From: Cloacibacterium rupense
GTDB taxonomy: Bacteria > Bacteroidota > Bacteroidia > Flavobacteriales > Weeksellaceae
Length of the DNA: 64,000 bases
Direction of reading: 5' to 3'
Assembly (NCBI RefSeq): GCF_014645495.1
Contig: NZ_BMLV01000001.1
Coordinates: 355,996 to 419,995 of the forward strand
Positions 8,994 to 18,053 of this stretch are shown here, in pieces. Numbering within the stretch: the stretch's first letter is position 1; every line of letters begins with the position of its first letter. The position numbers and the translations under genes were made by a program. Below the pieces are notes generated by a model. The model made no database searches. It saw nothing but the letters and a program-made list of their open reading frames with translations, and was not told the DNA's origin.

Positions 8994-11366
8994 CTACACC
9001 CCAAACCATTTCTTCCAAATAGATTTTTTCTCATCTACTTTATCATAATAACCATACTGACTATAGTAATTGCTGTTATAATGATCGTATTTCTCAGGTT
9101 TAAAATCATTGACAATCAAATTCATTTTTGGCATTTTCTCCTGCTGGTACATCTCATTCAATAATTCTATCTGTCTCTTCTCTGTATAACTTATCCTTGT
9201 AACAAACAAGGTCATATCCACATATTTACCGATAATATTGGCATCGGTAACAATCACTGGTGGACAATCCACTATGATGATGTCAAATTTTTTCTTGACC
9301 TCGTCAAATAATTGTTCAGTTTCCTTGGTCATCAATAACTCTGATGGATTTGGAGGGATACTTCCCCCCGGTAAAACCCAAAGGTTGCTGAAGCCTTCTA
9401 CGGAATGAATGGCTTCATCTACACTGATATCTCCAATAATACATTCAGAAAATCCTTTCTTTCTTTGCATTCCCAATTCTTTCGAGAGCTGTGGCTTCCT
9501 TAAATCTAAACCGATAATCAAAATTTTACTACCTATATTGGCGGCCATAGACGCAGCAAGATTCATAGAGGTAAAGGTTTTTCCTTCACCAGGGATAGAA
9601 GAGGTTACCATCACCGTAAAGGCTTCATTCTTATGCTGATAAAAATGAAGATTGGTTCTTAAAATCCTAAATTGTTCAGCAAGTGGACTTCTAGGATTAT
9701 CCTTAACTTCAAAATTACTAGGCGATTCTTGATGGATAATCTCTCCAATAATAGGCATTTGGGTTCTTTCCAAAATGTCATTTTTGGTTTCTATTTTAAT
9801 ATTGAAAATTTGTTTGATGTAATAAACCATAAGAGGAACTACAATTCCTAGCAATAAACCCACAAGAAGAATAAGTTTTTTCTTAGGAGCAATGGGCTCA
9901 TCCAAAACCCTTGCATAATCCACCACCCTTATATTAGATAGAGTAGAAGACCTTCCGATGGCGGTTTCTTCTCTCTTTTTCAATAAAAATAGATACAACT
10001 CTTGTTTGATGGCCTGCTGTCTGCTAATATCTAAAAATTGCCTTTCTTGCTCTGGGATTTTTTTAATCAATCCCATATTTTGATTGGCTTCATTCCTCAG
10101 ATTACTTGCCACAATAGCATAAGAATTTTTAGTATTTCGAATGCTATTCAGCAATTCATTTTTAACCGATGAAATCTGATTATTGAGATTAATAATAATG
10201 GGGTTTTCTGAAGTAGCATTCTGAGAGAGCTTATCCTTTTGTACAATCAGTCCATTATAAGTATTAATGAGATTAGACAGCGAAATATCTTGAGTCAATA
10301 AACTACTTGGGATAATATGAGCTTTGTTATTTTTAAGATAATTCTCCAATGAAGTCACTACGCTCAACTGAATCTCAGATTGAATGAGATTTTGATTGTT
10401 TTCCTTTGTTGACTCGAGTAAAACTTTGGCCTGTTCCGAAATATCTGTAACATTGTTTTTTTGCTTAAAATTTTGTACCGCCCTTTCTACATCATTCAAT
10501 TCTGTGGTAACCTCTGCCAATCTATCCTTAATAAACATCATCGTGCTGTCATTGATGCTATTATTATCTTTTAGGTTTTCAGAAATATACGTGTTGATAA
10601 GTTTATCGATAACCTGTTTTCCAAGCTCTGGATTTTTGGTATCCATCGACAGATTGATAATACTTGTTTGCTTTTTGGGCAATTCTGCACTGATGGCTTT
10701 AATATAAGACTCTGTCGTAACAGAAGGTTTTACGACGTTCAGCACCCATTCCTCATTTTTAATCTTAGAAACAACTCTTGGTCTGAAAACTACCTCTCCA
10801 AAAGGTACTTTTACCACATGATTCCATTGAAATGGGATTACACTTTCATCTACTTGCAAACTTGGATGGGTTAATGAGGAGTTAAACTTATACTCATGCT
10901 TGGTTTTAAATGAATCGTTGTTTAAAGTGATAATTTCTGTATCCCAAGGCATTTCCATTACACTCTTGGTCTCTGAACCAATCACATCATCTTTGGTGTA
11001 GGAAATATTTAACTTCAAGTCATTCACCACTTTATCTACAATAGAGTAGGTGGTGATAATTTCCAACTCATTATCCACAGAATTTGAACCAGACATCAAA
11101 CCCAAGCTTTGAAGCATATCAGTTCCTTGGCCTATACCTCCCATTTTAGAATCATTTTCCTTGATGAGCAACTTGGCTTTTACTTGGTAGACTGGTTTAG
11201 TGAATTTTAAATAGAAATACGAACCTGCCAATCCAATCAAAGAACATAATATAATCCAAGGCAATAGCCTCTTTATAGTCAATAAAATTTTCACAAAATC
11301 AATAGAATCAGAATCTTCTAACCATTCTAATTCTTCTTTGTATGTGCTATTTTTGCTTCTACTCAT
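8994..11366 (-). CDS. Wzc-like chain-length regulator/BY-type tyrosine kinase
   Basis: Inner-membrane co-polymerase and autokinase controlling polysaccharide chain length and export. The 790-residue protein has an N-terminal Wzz domain with a membrane segment near residues 30-50, a long periplasmic coiled-coil region with many Asn/Gln/Glu, a second membrane segment near 500-520 (LILLVGLLLGIVVPLMVYY), then the kinase domain. Walker A is SSIPGEGKT near residue 585, Walker A' is IGLDLRKPQ, and Walker B is FDIIIVDCPP near 695. The C-terminus carries a tyrosine cluster (HYNSNYYSQYGYYDK), the usual autophosphorylation tail. It sits directly after the initiating transferase (4-base gap). No Wza-type exporter is in the window. 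Confidence 0.93.
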   Translation of the reverse strand: MSRSKNSTYKEELEWLEDSDSIDFVKILLTIKRLLPWIILCSLIGLAGSYFYLKFTKPVYQVKAKLLIKENDSKMGGIGQGTDMLQSLGLMSGSNSVDNELEIITTYSIVDKVVNDLKLNISYTKDDVIGSETKSVMEMPWDTEIITLNNDSFKTKHEYKFNSSLTHPSLQVDESVIPFQWNHVVKVPFGEVVFRPRVVSKIKNEEWVLNVVKPSVTTESYIKAISAELPKKQTSIINLSMDTKNPELGKQVIDKLINTYISENLKDNNSINDSTMMFIKDRLAEVTTELNDVERAVQNFKQKNNVTDISEQAKVLLESTKENNQNLIQSEIQLSVVTSLENYLKNNKAHIIPSSLLTQDISLSNLINTYNGLIVQKDKLSQNATSENPIIINLNNQISSVKNELLNSIRNTKNSYAIVASNLRNEANQNMGLIKKIPEQERQFLDISRQQAIKQELYLFLLKKREETAIGRSSTLSNIRVVDYARVLDEPIAPKKKLILLVGLLLGIVVPLMVYYIKQIFNIKIETKNDILERTQMPIIGEIIHQESPSNFEVKDNPRSPLAEQFRILRTNLHFYQHKNEAFTVMVTSSIPGEGKTFTSMNLAASMAANIGSKILIIGLDLRKPQLSKELGMQRKKGFSECIIGDISVDEAIHSVEGFSNLWVLPGGSIPPNPSELLMTKETEQLFDEVKKKFDIIIVDCPPVIVTDANIIGKYVDMTLFVTRISYTEKRQIELLNEMYQQEKMPKMNLIVNDFKPEKYDHYNSNYYSQYGYYDKVDEKKSIWKKWFGV

Positions 11367-11370
11367 AATC

Positions 11371-12765
11371 TTAGTATGCTTGTTTATCTCCCTTTATTAC
11401 ATTAACTACCGTTAAAAATATAATTTTAAAATCTAAAAACAATGACCAATTTTGGATATACCAAATGTCTTTTTCTATCCTATTATGCATATCTTCATCG
11501 GTATAGATTTCTCCTCTAGCTCCCATTACTTGTGCCCATCCAGTAATTCCAGGTTTTATAAAATGGCGCACCATGTATTGATCAAGTATTTTAGAATATT
11601 TCTTGGTTTGCTCTACCATATGTGGCCTAGGGCCTACCACAGACATATTACCAATAAAAACATTAATAAATTGTGGAAGTTCATCTAGACTGGTTTTTCT
11701 CAGAAAAGAACCTATTTTGGTGACTCTTTCATCATTTTTAGTAGCCATTTTTCGGTGGGCTTCTCTATTCAAACGCATACTCCTAAATTTTAGACAATGA
11801 AAGGTTTGGTTTTTTAGCCCAGAACGTTCTTGTGTGAAAAACACAGGCCCTCTACTCTCTAATTTAATCAATAATGCAATGATAGGGGTTAGCCATGATA
11901 AGATAAATATGATGACAAAACTAGAAAATAAAATATCAAATGTTCTCTTAATCAATTGATTTTCATAATTATCCAATGGCTCAGGCATGGATTTGATAAT
12001 AGGAATCCCATGCTGCATGTTGAGCGAATTCACGTTATAAGACAAATGCTTAAAATCAGGAATCAAATATGTTCTTATCATTTTCTTATTCGCAATGAGT
12101 AGGATTTCATTACACGTTTTTTCGTCTATACCATCATCACACAATACAATATTGTCTATTTTCTTGGAAATCAAATCGTCAAAAAGTAAATCGAGATTGC
12201 CAATATAATAATGCTCATCTTCGCTTTCATCAATGGTATAATATCCTTTGATGCCCATACTTTCACTAATTTCAGGATTTGACAAAATAAAATCAGTGAA
12301 ATTGTTTTTGCCTATCAATACGGTATTGATAGACTTACTAATGCGTTTTCTTAATCTTTTTCTTAGGGTAAACATCAATATCCTTACCAGATAAAAATAA
12401 ATAGATACCGATAAAATAAATGTCAAGAAAAATTTGAAGAATATTTTCAAATGATGAAAATTAAAAAAGAAGGCCCTATAAAAAATAAAACTAGATAGAC
12501 CAAATAATACTATGGCTATGGTTATATTCCTAAAATGCGCAGTAGAATCTCTTTCCATTAATCCTTTATAAATCGAACTATACCCTGATGACAAAAACCA
12601 TAAGGCATTAATCATCAATATAGAATAGAAATAATGAATCTTTCTCAATGAACCTATCTCATTTTCAAAGTAATGAAAACTAAGATAGACGCATAGTATG
12701 TTGATAATAAAGTAATCTGCAATTAGAAATAAAATATTAATCTTCTTTATGAAAATGGTTGGCAT
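11371..12765 (-). CDS. Initiating undecaprenyl-phosphate sugar-phosphate transferase
   Basis: Polyisoprenyl-phosphate hexose-1-phosphate transferase (WcaJ/WbaP type), which starts repeat-unit synthesis by loading a sugar phosphate on undecaprenyl phosphate. In 464 residues it shows four or five N-terminal membrane segments, a soluble central domain, a further membrane helix following KRTFDILFSS, and the C-terminal sugar transferase domain with RSGLKNQTFHCLKFRSMR, KTSLDELPQF and NMSVVGPRPHM. It is the first gene of the locus and has a good minus-strand promoter box just upstream. The sugar (glucose, galactose or other) is not determinable by eye. Confidence 0.92.
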   Translation of the reverse strand: MPTIFIKKINILFLIADYFIINILCVYLSFHYFENEIGSLRKIHYFYSILMINALWFLSSGYSSIYKGLMERDSTAHFRNITIAIVLFGLSSFIFYRAFFFNFHHLKIFFKFFLTFILSVSIYFYLVRILMFTLRKRLRKRISKSINTVLIGKNNFTDFILSNPEISESMGIKGYYTIDESEDEHYYIGNLDLLFDDLISKKIDNIVLCDDGIDEKTCNEILLIANKKMIRTYLIPDFKHLSYNVNSLNMQHGIPIIKSMPEPLDNYENQLIKRTFDILFSSFVIIFILSWLTPIIALLIKLESRGPVFFTQERSGLKNQTFHCLKFRSMRLNREAHRKMATKNDERVTKIGSFLRKTSLDELPQFINVFIGNMSVVGPRPHMVEQTKKYSKILDQYMVRHFIKPGITGWAQVMGARGEIYTDEDMHNRIEKDIWYIQNWSLFLDFKIIFLTVVNVIKGDKQAY

Positions 12766-12783
12766 TAATAATTTTTATTTTTA

Positions 12784-12791
12784 CAAATATA
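12784..12791 (-). promoter_or_regulatory. Promoter of the polysaccharide locus
   Basis: On the minus strand this reads TATATTTG, matching the Bacteroidota -7 box TAnnTTTG. A TTG (CAA on the plus strand at 12812-12814) lies 20 bases further upstream as a -33 candidate. It sits 18 bases before the start codon of the initiating transferase, giving a very short leader. Confidence 0.65.
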
Positions 12792-13193
12792 TCGTTATTT
12801 AGAGAAATAGACAAGAAATTAAACATTTACATACTTATGGTTTGCATTTTAATTATTCTTCTATTCTGAATAATAAGATTTTACTAACTAATTTTTTTTT
12901 AAAAAAAATTCATCAAATTTTAGAGGACTTAACATAATTTTTTTATTTTCTTGTTTTTTTTGAAATATTTTTTTTGCACTTTTTTTAGTTTTTAAATTTT
13001 AAGTCAGTTTTTTCACCCAGATTTTTATAAAAATAGGATTGCCATAATTTCGATTAGTTTCACCTAGTAAAAGGAGGTGTTAAGAAATTGCTTCTTTTTT
13101 TTTTCAAAGTAATTTAAACGTTCTATTGGAACGTAAGGGGGTGGAATAATAGTCGTACACATTGCGATAAAATGTCTATTTCAAAAATTAATT

Positions 13194-13390
13194 TTAGAGC
13201 CTGTTTAAATTTTATTACAATTATTTTTATAACTATTTTAAGAAGGGTTTTTTGCTTTTTAATTGCAGATTTATCGGGATAAATCAAAAATAAAAAGTGA
13301 AAAATAGGCTTAAAAGAGCAAAAAAATAATGTAAAGATAATTTTTAAGAGTTATAAACTTTTTTTTCGATAAAATTTAAACAGGCTCTTA
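13194..13390. mobile_element. 191-bp MITE-like foldback element with TTA target duplication
   Basis: Perfect 18-bp terminal inverted repeats, GAGCCTGTTTAAATTTTA at 13197-13214 and its complement at 13370-13387, are flanked by TTA on both sides (13194-13196 and 13388-13390). The interior has no reading frame of note and is itself partly self-complementary (TTTATAACT with AGTTATAAA; TTTTTTGCT with AGCAAAAAA; a central GATTTATC/GATAAATC). The size, inverted ends and 3-bp TNA-type duplication fit a miniature element mobilised by an IS5-family (IS1031-group-like) transposase elsewhere; that source is inferred. Confidence 0.75.
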
Positions 13391-13485
13391 ATTCCCTTTT
13401 TTAAAAACACTCCTTATTTTTCACATCATAGCATCCTCATTTACCCTACGATTTAAAGCTATGATAATAGTAGGTTAAAGTATGG

Positions 13486-13507
13486 TTGTAGTATAGTTGT
13501 AGTATAG
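13486..13507. repeat. 11-bp tandem pair
   Basis: TTGTAGTATAG occurs twice head to tail (13486-13496, 13497-13507), preceded by a related GTTAAAGTATGG. It lies in the gene-free stretch before gpmI; no function is evident. Confidence 0.6.
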
Positions 13508-13654
13508 TAAATATTTAAATAACTCATATAAAAAGGAGAGATAACTCCTATAAAAATCATCTTTAATCAATCCTAAATGAAATAAATTTGGTGTTCTATT
13601 TATAGATATGATAAAAATCTTTAGTATTTAAAAATGGATAGCATATAAATTTTG

Positions 13655-13662
13655 TAAATTTG
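13655..13662 (+). promoter_or_regulatory. Promoter box of gpmI
   Basis: TAAATTTG, a full match to the Bacteroidota -7 consensus TAnnTTTG, 22 bases upstream of the ATG at 13685. No clear -33 TTG partner is seen at the usual distance. Confidence 0.55.
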
Positions 13663-13684
13663 CATCACAAAAAAATTGAATACA

Positions 13685-15214
13685 ATGGCTAAAAAAGCAA
13701 TTCTAGCAATTCTAGACGGATGGGGTTTGGGAACCAATAACAATGTATCTGCAATTTATCAAGCTAATACTCCTTTTATGGATGCTTGTATGGAAAAATT
13801 TCCTACAACTACCTTAGAAGCTTCTGGTTTGGCAGTAGGTCTTCCAGACGGACAAATGGGGAATTCAGAAGTAGGACACATGAATTTGGGCGCAGGTAGA
13901 GTAGTTTACCAAAATTTAGTAAAACTAAATATGGCTGTAGATAATGGCAGTCTCGGAAAAGAAAAAGGAATAATAGCTGCATTTAACTATGCCAAAGAAA
14001 ATCATAAAAAAGTTCATTTTATAGGTTTGGTGTCTAATGGTGGAGTACACTCTCATATCAATCACCTAAAAGGTTTACTTACCGCAGCCAAAGAAAATGG
14101 ATTAGAAGAAAACGTATTTGTACATGCATTTACAGACGGTAGAGATTGCGACCCAATGTCTGGCAAAGGTTTCATAGAAGAATTAATTGACCATATGAAA
14201 TCTAGTACAGGTAAATTAGCTTCTGTGGTGGGTAGATATTTTGCCATGGATAGAGACAAAAGATGGGAGAGAGTAAAACTAGCGTATGACGCAATGGTAA
14301 ATGGAGTAGGTGAAATTACCAAAAATCCTGTAGAAGCTATTGCAAAATCTTATGCAGAAGGTGTTACAGACGAATTCTTAAAACCAATTATCGTTTCAGA
14401 AAACAATCATTTACCTACTGCCAAAATAGAAAATGGTGATGTCGTCTTTTGTTTTAATTTCCGTACAGACAGAGGTAGAGAAATTACAGAAGTTCTTTCT
14501 CAACAAGATTTCCCTGATTTTGGAATGCAAAAGCTTGACCTATACTATGTTACTCTTACCAATTATGATGAAACTTTCAAAAATGTAAATGTAATTTTTG
14601 ATGAAGAAGTACTTTCTCAGACTATGGGAGAAGTGCTAGAATCTGCAGGCAGAAGTCAAATAAGAATAGCTGAAACAGAGAAATATCCTCACGTTACTTT
14701 TTTCTTCTCAGGCGGAAGAGAAAAAGAATTTGTTGGTGAAAGAAGATTACTTTGCCCAAGTCCGAAAGATGTACCAACTTATGATTTAAAACCAGAAATG
14801 TCTGCTTTTGACATCAGAGATGCTATTGTTCCAGAATTAGAAAAAGAATCAGCAGATTTTATTTGTCTTAATTTTGCTAATGCTGATATGGTAGGACACA
14901 CTGGTGTTTTCGAAGCGGCGGTTAAAGCTTGTGAAGCAGTAGACCAATGTATAGAAGCGGTAGCAACCACAGCCTACGAACACGGATACGCTGTATTTAT
15001 CTTAGCAGACCACGGTAATTCTGATTATATGATTAATCCAGACGGAAGCCCTAATACTCAACACTCTACAAACTTAGTTCCTTTGGTTGTGATGGATAAA
15101 GACCACACATGGAATTTAAAACCAGGTAAATTAGGAGATGTAGCGCCTTCTATTTTAAAAGTAATGGGCGTAGAAATCCCTGAAATTATGACAGGAGAAG
15201 TTCTTGTTTCTTAA
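13685..15214 (+). CDS. gpmI: 2,3-bisphosphoglycerate-independent phosphoglycerate mutase
   Basis: Glycolytic enzyme interconverting 3- and 2-phosphoglycerate with two Mn ions. The ATG at 13685 is chosen over a TTG nine bases upstream, giving 509 residues, the normal family length. Metal and catalytic motifs are in place: LDGWGLG with Asp11, GQMGNSEVGHMNLGAG with the phospho-acceptor Ser61, VHSHINH, DGRDCDP, FRTDRGREI, and the C-terminal FANADMVGHTG and LADHGNSDYM with a following QHSTN. Monocistronic by spacing. It is the housekeeping boundary of the polysaccharide region. Confidence 0.97.
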   Translation: MAKKAILAILDGWGLGTNNNVSAIYQANTPFMDACMEKFPTTTLEASGLAVGLPDGQMGNSEVGHMNLGAGRVVYQNLVKLNMAVDNGSLGKEKGIIAAFNYAKENHKKVHFIGLVSNGGVHSHINHLKGLLTAAKENGLEENVFVHAFTDGRDCDPMSGKGFIEELIDHMKSSTGKLASVVGRYFAMDRDKRWERVKLAYDAMVNGVGEITKNPVEAIAKSYAEGVTDEFLKPIIVSENNHLPTAKIENGDVVFCFNFRTDRGREITEVLSQQDFPDFGMQKLDLYYVTLTNYDETFKNVNVIFDEEVLSQTMGEVLESAGRSQIRIAETEKYPHVTFFFSGGREKEFVGERRLLCPSPKDVPTYDLKPEMSAFDIRDAIVPELEKESADFICLNFANADMVGHTGVFEAAVKACEAVDQCIEAVATTAYEHGYAVFILADHGNSDYMINPDGSPNTQHSTNLVPLVVMDKDHTWNLKPGKLGDVAPSILKVMGVEIPEIMTGEVLVS

Positions 15215-15290
15215 AAATTAAATTATCTTTTTTTTGAAGTTTATTAATTTTTAGGATTTTACATAAAATTTATTTAATTTTAGCCAACTA

Positions 15291-17984
15291 ATGTTCATTA
15301 TGTTGGCTATTTTTATTTATCTCTTCAAAAACAATAGGCTAAAAATACTAGTCAGCATTTCCCTTTTATTTTTTTTTAATACTTATTTCTCCCAAAAAGC
15401 ATCATTATTTGAAAATGTTACAGAAAGTGAAGGATTACCGAGTAACTACATATTTTGTGCAGCCGAAGACCAAAATTCTACATTGTGGTTAGGTACAGAC
15501 AAAGGTCTTATCACATACCAAGATGGTAAATGGTTTGCACTAGATGTAGATACAGGTATGCCTGGTAATTATATCAATAAGATGATTGCTGATAATAAAA
15601 AAGGACTGCTTTTACATATCTCAGAATTAGGTCTCTACTATTTCAATACTGATACCAAAACTTTAATGAAAAGGTATAATGAAATTGATAATGAAAGATT
15701 TGTAGATATCAAACAAGCTAATAAGAATCATAATTTCATAATAGTTAAAACAGTTACACCAAATGATAACAAGAGTAAGTACTATGCATTTGATAGAAAC
15801 AAAATCTATAATTTAACAAAATTAATATACAATAATAATCAAAATTCATTAGCATTAGAGAACGGCTTAGTAATCTCAGATTTGAATATTTTTCAACCAA
15901 AAAATAAATTAGTTTTTCAAGATTATCTTTATGAACAAAACACATTTGGGGTAATCAGAAAAAAAAATAATATAGCCATTGATACGCTTTCCGAAGAAAA
16001 TGGCTTGGCAAGTAATTACATTAGTGACATTATAAAAAGAAACAATGGAGATATTTTTATAACCACATTAGGAGGGGGTATTTCTATTCTTAAGAAAAAC
16101 AATCCTAAGATTTCTTTTCTAAATAAAACCATAAGCGTAAGAGATGCTTTTTATGTCGATAAAAAGAAATACATACTTTCGGATGGTTATTTGTACATTT
16201 TAAAAGATAACAAAATAGAGAAAAAACATTTTCTTAGAAAGGATGCCCTTAGTTTTTTTATTTCAGGAAACGAATTGATAATAGGAAGTTTTGAAGGGTT
16301 ACATTTTTATTCTCTAGAGCCTGAACTCCGTTTACTTAGAACATATCCTATTACAACAGGTATCTCAAAAATTATAAAAAAAGACAATAAAATTATTTTT
16401 TCTACCTACGGAAATGGGATTAAAGTTTTAGAAAATAATAAATTAAAAACATATCTTAACAAGTATTTTAACAACATAGAAAATATGTTTGAAAGCCCTA
16501 AAGGGTATATTATAACATCTTATGAATATGGAGCCTGCTTATTAGATAAAAATTTCAAAGTTCTAAATTATTTAAATAAAGAAAAAGGACTAGAAAGTAA
16601 TTTTGTAACCTATGCCTATAATGATGCAGACTCTACTTACATTGGCACAAAAAAAGGAGTTACAGTATTCTACAAAGATGCTACTATTTATAAATTCAGT
16701 TCTAACAAAGATTTTGGAGGTAATATAGTGAGATATATTTTTCGAGATAAAAAAAATAAAATCTGGATTTTAACAGATAAATATCTTTATAGAAAATATA
16801 AAAATTCATACCAACCTCTTGGTTCTTTAAGATTAACAGATGATACCAAAGATAGAGTTCTTGATGGCGTATACTCTCCCAATGAAAATGAACTATTAAT
16901 AATTACTAAAAGTAAATTTTCAATATTTAATTTAGATAAAGTAATTCCTAATAAAAACTCATATCCAGTAATTTTAGAAAAAATAATTTTAGAAGGTAAT
17001 ATCATTAATCCTAGAAATAACATTAAATTTACTGATAGTGATAAAAATATCTATTTCATCTTCAAATCGGTAGACAAAGAAATTTTTTCAAAATCTAGAT
17101 TGTTTTACAAAATTAACAAAGATCCTTGGAAGCCATTTACACAACCTAGGTCTCTTAAGTTCTATCATTTAGAAAGAGGATATTATACACTTCAGATCAA
17201 ATCAATCAATGATGATGGGTATGAAAATTATTTACAAAAACCTATTAAGTTTAAAGTTATTGGTCCTTTCTACATCAGATGGTGGTTTATTTTGTTATCT
17301 GGAGTAATTGCCAGTTTTTTAATTTATAATTATGTAAACGAGAGAAACAAAAGAAAATATGTAAAAAGGCTTAATGACCTTAGAGTAAAACATCAGATAG
17401 AAAACGAAAGAAAAAGAATTAGCAGAGACTTACATGACAATATTGGTGCATACGTAACAAGTCTAATTTCTAAGATAGATTCATTAAAAGCAGTCCCATC
17501 AAATAACTCATCAGAAGTAAGTTATAATGATGTAAGATTAGACGCAGAACATATACTCGCCCTATTGAGACAAACAATTTATGTCTTAGGAAATAAGGAA
17601 ACCAACATTATTGCGCTTTATGATAACTTCAAGGCATACGCCCTTAAGTTTCTGCAAACGGATAATATTAGAATTATTTTTGAAGAAAATATAGAAAATA
17701 ATAAGAAATTAGACCCAACTACCAGTAGTGGTATTTTTAGAATAATGCAAGAAGCTCTCCAGAACATTCACAAACATGCCGGCGCAACAAAAGTAGAAAT
17801 AAATGTAGTGTCTAAACAAAAAATGGTGATTTTTATAAAAGACAATGGCAAAGGTTTTAATCAAAATGAGTTAAAAACAGGATATGGACTGAAAAATATG
17901 AAAGAAAGAGCCATGGAAATAGGTTTCAAATTCAATATCTATTCAGATAATACAGGCACCACTATTGAACTGCTTGAAATCTAA
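15291..17984 (+). CDS. Two-component propeller sensor histidine kinase
   Basis: An 897-residue membrane sensor kinase. After an N-terminal hydrophobic signal/anchor (LKILVSISLLFFFNTYFS) come repeated Reg_prop-like blades (SEGLPSNYIF, NSTLWLGTDKGL, ENGLASNYIS, KGLESNFVTY), then a Y_Y_Y-like beta-sandwich around residues 550-655 and a membrane helix near 663-685. The HisKA_3 dimerisation domain carries the phospho-acceptor His715 in SRDLHDNIGAY, and the HATPase domain has IMQEALQNIHKHAG and IKDNGKGF. The periplasmic propeller probably senses an extracellular ligand; glycans are common ligands in Bacteroidota. It is followed 69 bases later by its likely partner regulator. The kinase is close to the NarX/LiaS type, not the hybrid type. 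Confidence 0.88.
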   Translation: MFIMLAIFIYLFKNNRLKILVSISLLFFFNTYFSQKASLFENVTESEGLPSNYIFCAAEDQNSTLWLGTDKGLITYQDGKWFALDVDTGMPGNYINKMIADNKKGLLLHISELGLYYFNTDTKTLMKRYNEIDNERFVDIKQANKNHNFIIVKTVTPNDNKSKYYAFDRNKIYNLTKLIYNNNQNSLALENGLVISDLNIFQPKNKLVFQDYLYEQNTFGVIRKKNNIAIDTLSEENGLASNYISDIIKRNNGDIFITTLGGGISILKKNNPKISFLNKTISVRDAFYVDKKKYILSDGYLYILKDNKIEKKHFLRKDALSFFISGNELIIGSFEGLHFYSLEPELRLLRTYPITTGISKIIKKDNKIIFSTYGNGIKVLENNKLKTYLNKYFNNIENMFESPKGYIITSYEYGACLLDKNFKVLNYLNKEKGLESNFVTYAYNDADSTYIGTKKGVTVFYKDATIYKFSSNKDFGGNIVRYIFRDKKNKIWILTDKYLYRKYKNSYQPLGSLRLTDDTKDRVLDGVYSPNENELLIITKSKFSIFNLDKVIPNKNSYPVILEKIILEGNIINPRNNIKFTDSDKNIYFIFKSVDKEIFSKSRLFYKINKDPWKPFTQPRSLKFYHLERGYYTLQIKSINDDGYENYLQKPIKFKVIGPFYIRWWFILLSGVIASFLIYNYVNERNKRKYVKRLNDLRVKHQIENERKRISRDLHDNIGAYVTSLISKIDSLKAVPSNNSSEVSYNDVRLDAEHILALLRQTIYVLGNKETNIIALYDNFKAYALKFLQTDNIRIIFEENIENNKKLDPTTSSGIFRIMQEALQNIHKHAGATKVEINVVSKQKMVIFIKDNGKGFNQNELKTGYGLKNMKERAMEIGFKFNIYSDNTGTTIELLEI

Positions 17985-18053
17985 AATACGTAGTTTGATG
18001 TATTGATAGGTATCTTTTAAAAAACTAATTTTATAAAATATATAAAAAGTAAT

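Larger units (their letters stand above)
12792..13654. other. Long gene-free stretch between the polysaccharide locus and gpmI
   Basis: No convincing gene on either strand. It is very T-rich near 12890-12990. It contains a CACCT/AGGTG hairpin near 13050-13080, a 17-base inverted repeat ACGTTCTATTGGAACGT at 13118-13134, the MITE-like element at 13197-13387, and an 11-bp tandem pair at 13486-13507. The two ends serve as promoter regions for the divergent flanking units. Confidence 0.7.

Noticed and set aside
12900-13190. A riboswitch or small RNA in the T-rich stretch before the MITE.
   Set aside because: Only short local stems are visible (CACCT/AGGTG, ACGTTC/GAACGT) and none resembles a known riboswitch core; no supported call is possible.
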